Shown: positions 5,810 through 7,434 of the stretch, one piece after another | Numbering within the stretch: the stretch's first letter is position 1 | Layout of the letters: each line of letters opens with the position of its first letter | Source of the DNA: Bacteroidota bacterium | GTDB taxonomy: Bacteria; Bacteroidota; Bacteroidia; Chitinophagales; Chitinophagaceae | Direction: 5' to 3' | Assembly (NCBI GenBank): GCA_028875955.1 | Contig: JAGWTX010000113.1 | Coordinates: 1 to 7,434 of the forward strand | DNA: 7,434 bases | Position numbers and translations under genes: made by a program | Notes under the pieces: generated by a model | Told to the model about the DNA's origin: nothing | Seen by the model: the letters and a program-made list of their open reading frames with translations, nothing else | Databases searched by the model: none

Positions 5810-7434
5810 ATGCTAAAAACCATACGCAATACCTGCTTATTATTTGTTTTTCTTTTTTTTATTTCCTGTCAGCACCAAAACGGAAAGACCTTATTTGAAC
5901 TGATGGACCATACCGGTATCCAGTTCCGGAATGACGTGGAAGATGGTCAGAAAGAGAATAGTTTTCTGTTCCGAAACTTTTACAATGGGGGCGGTGTAGC
6001 CATCGGAGACATCAACAATGATGGACTGCCCGATGTGTTTCTGACCTCCAACATGGGAGAAAACAAACTCTATCTCAACAACGGCAATTTTAAGTTTACG
6101 GATATCACGCCAAAATCCGGCATGAAACAGGATAGCATGTGGAGCACCGGGGTTGTATTTGCCGATATCAACAATGATGGTTGGCTGGATATCTATGTTT
6201 GTAATTCAGGACATATGTCCAATGGAAACCGCCGCAACAAATTATACATCAATAACCATGACCTGACATTTACCGAATCGGCGGCCAAATACGGGCTGGA
6301 TCACAAGGGTTATACCACGCAGGTTTCCTTTTTCGATTATGACCTGGATGGTGACCTGGATTGTTTTATGATCGACAATAGTCCGATACCCGTCAACCAG
6401 CTGGGTTTCAATAATAACCGCGACCTCCCGGAAAACCAGTGGAAAGTGGGCGAATTCCTGAAAGGGGGTGGCAATCATTTGTTCAGAAACGACAACGGGC
6501 ATTATACCGAAGTCACTACCGCTGCCGGTATACATGCCAGCCTGATCAGTTTCGGACTGGGTATTTCAGTGGGAGACATCAACGGGGATGGTTACCCGGA
6601 CATCTATGTTTCCAACGATTCCTATGAAAGGGACTATCTCTATGTAAACCAGAAAAACGGAACCTTCAAGGATGAATTTGAAGACAGGATCAAACACACC
6701 AGTTTCTCCTCCATGGGTTCAGACCTGGCAGACGTGAACAATGACGGACTCCCGGATATTTTCAATACGGATATGCTGCCGGATATCGACTACCGGTTAA
6801 AGACCACGGGCGCATTCGATAACATCGATCTGTTCAATACCAAACTGAAAACCGGTTTCTATTACCAGTATGTGAAAAATTGCCTGCAGCTGAACAACAA
6901 GGATGGAAAATTCAATGAAACAGGAAACTATAGCGGCATATCCGCATCAGACTGGAGCTGGGGTGCGCTGATGTTTGATATGGACAATGATGGATACAAT
7001 GATATCTATGTATGCAACGGGATCAACCGGGATGTGACCGATCTGGACTTTATTGAATTTTTTGCCAATGATGTGATCCAGAAAATGGTGCTTACGGGAA
7101 AGAAACAGAATGTGGATGAAGTATTGCGGCACATACCCAGGAACCCATTATTGAACAAGGCCTTTCACAACCAGAAGGATCTGCGTTTTGTAGATATGGC
7201 AAAAGCCTGGGGTTTTTCACAACCCAGTTATTCCAATGGCGCCGCCTACGGAGACCTGGATAATGACGGTGACCTGGATATGGTGATCAATAATGAGAAC
7301 CAGGAGGCATTTGTATACAAAAACAATAGCCGTGAAATCAATCATAACCACTACCTCGGGTTGAAATTGAAAGGAACGGGTAACAACACTTTCGCCATCG
7401 GCACCAAGATCAACCTCTATCGCAACAAGGAGAT
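5810..7434 (+). CDS. FG-GAP/VCBS-repeat lipoprotein with the start of an ASPIC/UnbV-like domain (cut by right window edge)
   Basis: The frame is open from the ATG at 5810 to the window end: 541 codons plus two bases. The start is fixed by an in-frame TGA at 5801-5803, and the next Met (residue 32) lies after the signal. Residues 1-19 are a lipoprotein signal with FISC, giving lipidated Cys20. Seven calcium-loop motifs of DxNxDGxxD type lie at residues 67-75, 119-127, 176-184, 256-264, 308-316, 390-398 and 482-490, enough for a seven-bladed beta-propeller like integrin alpha. Two longer inter-blade stretches are at 321-380 and 405-465. Residues 513-541 (HNHYLGLKLKGTGNNTFAIG and on) match the opening of an ASPIC/UnbV domain as in CRTAC1-like proteins. 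Relatives in Bacteroidota are often about 1,100 residues, so perhaps half is missing. Such proteins are often encoded near SusCD pairs. The role is unproven; calcium-dependent adhesion or glycan/protein binding at the outer membrane is plausible. It is not an enzyme by any motif seen. Confidence 0.92.
   Translation, partial: MLKTIRNTCLLFVFLFFISCQHQNGKTLFELMDHTGIQFRNDVEDGQKENSFLFRNFYNGGGVAIGDINNDGLPDVFLTSNMGENKLYLNNGNFKFTDITPKSGMKQDSMWSTGVVFADINNDGWLDIYVCNSGHMSNGNRRNKLYINNHDLTFTESAAKYGLDHKGYTTQVSFFDYDLDGDLDCFMIDNSPIPVNQLGFNNNRDLPENQWKVGEFLKGGGNHLFRNDNGHYTEVTTAAGIHASLISFGLGISVGDINGDGYPDIYVSNDSYERDYLYVNQKNGTFKDEFEDRIKHTSFSSMGSDLADVNNDGLPDIFNTDMLPDIDYRLKTTGAFDNIDLFNTKLKTGFYYQYVKNCLQLNNKDGKFNETGNYSGISASDWSWGALMFDMDNDGYNDIYVCNGINRDVTDLDFIEFFANDVIQKMVLTGKKQNVDEVLRHIPRNPLLNKAFHNQKDLRFVDMAKAWGFSQPSYSNGAAYGDLDNDGDLDMVINNENQEAFVYKNNSREINHNHYLGLKLKGTGNNTFAIGTKINLYRNKE
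6008..7279 (+). repeat. Seven FG-GAP/VCBS calcium-loop repeats within the lipoprotein gene
   Basis: Each repeat centres on an acidic loop: GDINNDGLPD, ADINNDGWLD, DYDLDGDLD, GDINGDGYPD, ADVNNDGLPD, DMDNDGYND and GDLDNDGDLD. They are often followed by a beta strand such as IYVCN or IYVSN. Spacing is about 52-92 residues, irregular because some blades carry insertions. The Asp/Asn positions are those that coordinate calcium in integrin-type propeller blades. The repeats are diverged at DNA level, which points to an old propeller fold and not a recent tandem duplication. Confidence 0.88.

Noticed and set aside
6242..6535. Minus-strand 97-residue open frame inside the propeller gene
   Set aside because: It is antisense to a frame with clear calcium-loop repeats; no start context or protein motif supports it.
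1..7434. Mobile element, phage, CRISPR, tRNA/rRNA or biosynthetic cluster content
   Set aside because: No transposase, integrase, terminal repeats, spaced direct repeats or tRNA-like cloverleaf was seen; gene content is that of an ordinary nutrient-uptake locus.

Overview
The window looks like a fragment of a Bacteroidota chromosome. The evidence is a SusC-like TonB-dependent transporter followed directly by a SusD-like lipoprotein, lipoprotein signals with Bacteroidota-type acidic residues after the cysteine, no clear Shine-Dalgarno sequences, and an A/T-rich promoter region. The combination with a large VCBS/ASPIC-type lipoprotein is common in Chitinophagaceae, Cytophagales and relatives, so I would guess a soil or aquatic glycan-degrading member of that group. 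That placement is inference, not proof.

Layout. Positions 1-618 (minus strand) hold the N-terminal 206 residues of a LacI-family transcriptional regulator, cut by the left edge. Positions 619-944 are a divergent intergenic region with a perfect 20-bp palindrome at 665-684 (TTCCGCAAACGTTTGCGGAA), which has the form of a LacI-family operator. This region also has A/T-rich inverted repeats and a possible promoter just before the transporter gene. Positions 945-3932 (plus) encode a complete 995-residue SusC-like outer-membrane transporter. After 21 bp, positions 3954-5585 encode its complete 543-residue SusD-like surface lipoprotein. A strong intrinsic terminator (5608-5641) closes this two-gene operon. 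After a 168-bp gap, positions 5810-7434 carry the first 541 residues of a lipoprotein with seven calcium-loop FG-GAP/VCBS repeats and the beginning of an ASPIC/UnbV-like domain. It is cut by the right edge.

How the parts fit together. The likely model is a small nutrient-acquisition locus, probably for an oligosaccharide or glycoside. SusD captures the ligand at the cell surface, SusC imports it with TonB energy, and the divergent LacI-type protein represses or activates the pair through the palindrome, responding to a sugar-like effector. The transporter lacks the N-terminal STN signalling domain used in sigma/anti-sigma regulation, which fits local control by the LacI-type protein. No glycoside hydrolase is visible, so the substrate cannot be named. 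The third protein may be a surface or periplasmic beta-propeller binding partner, but its role is unknown and the terminator separates it from the susCD-like pair. I see no RNA gene, CRISPR array, insertion sequence or clearly novel system. The least-described element is the propeller lipoprotein and its link to the transporter pair.
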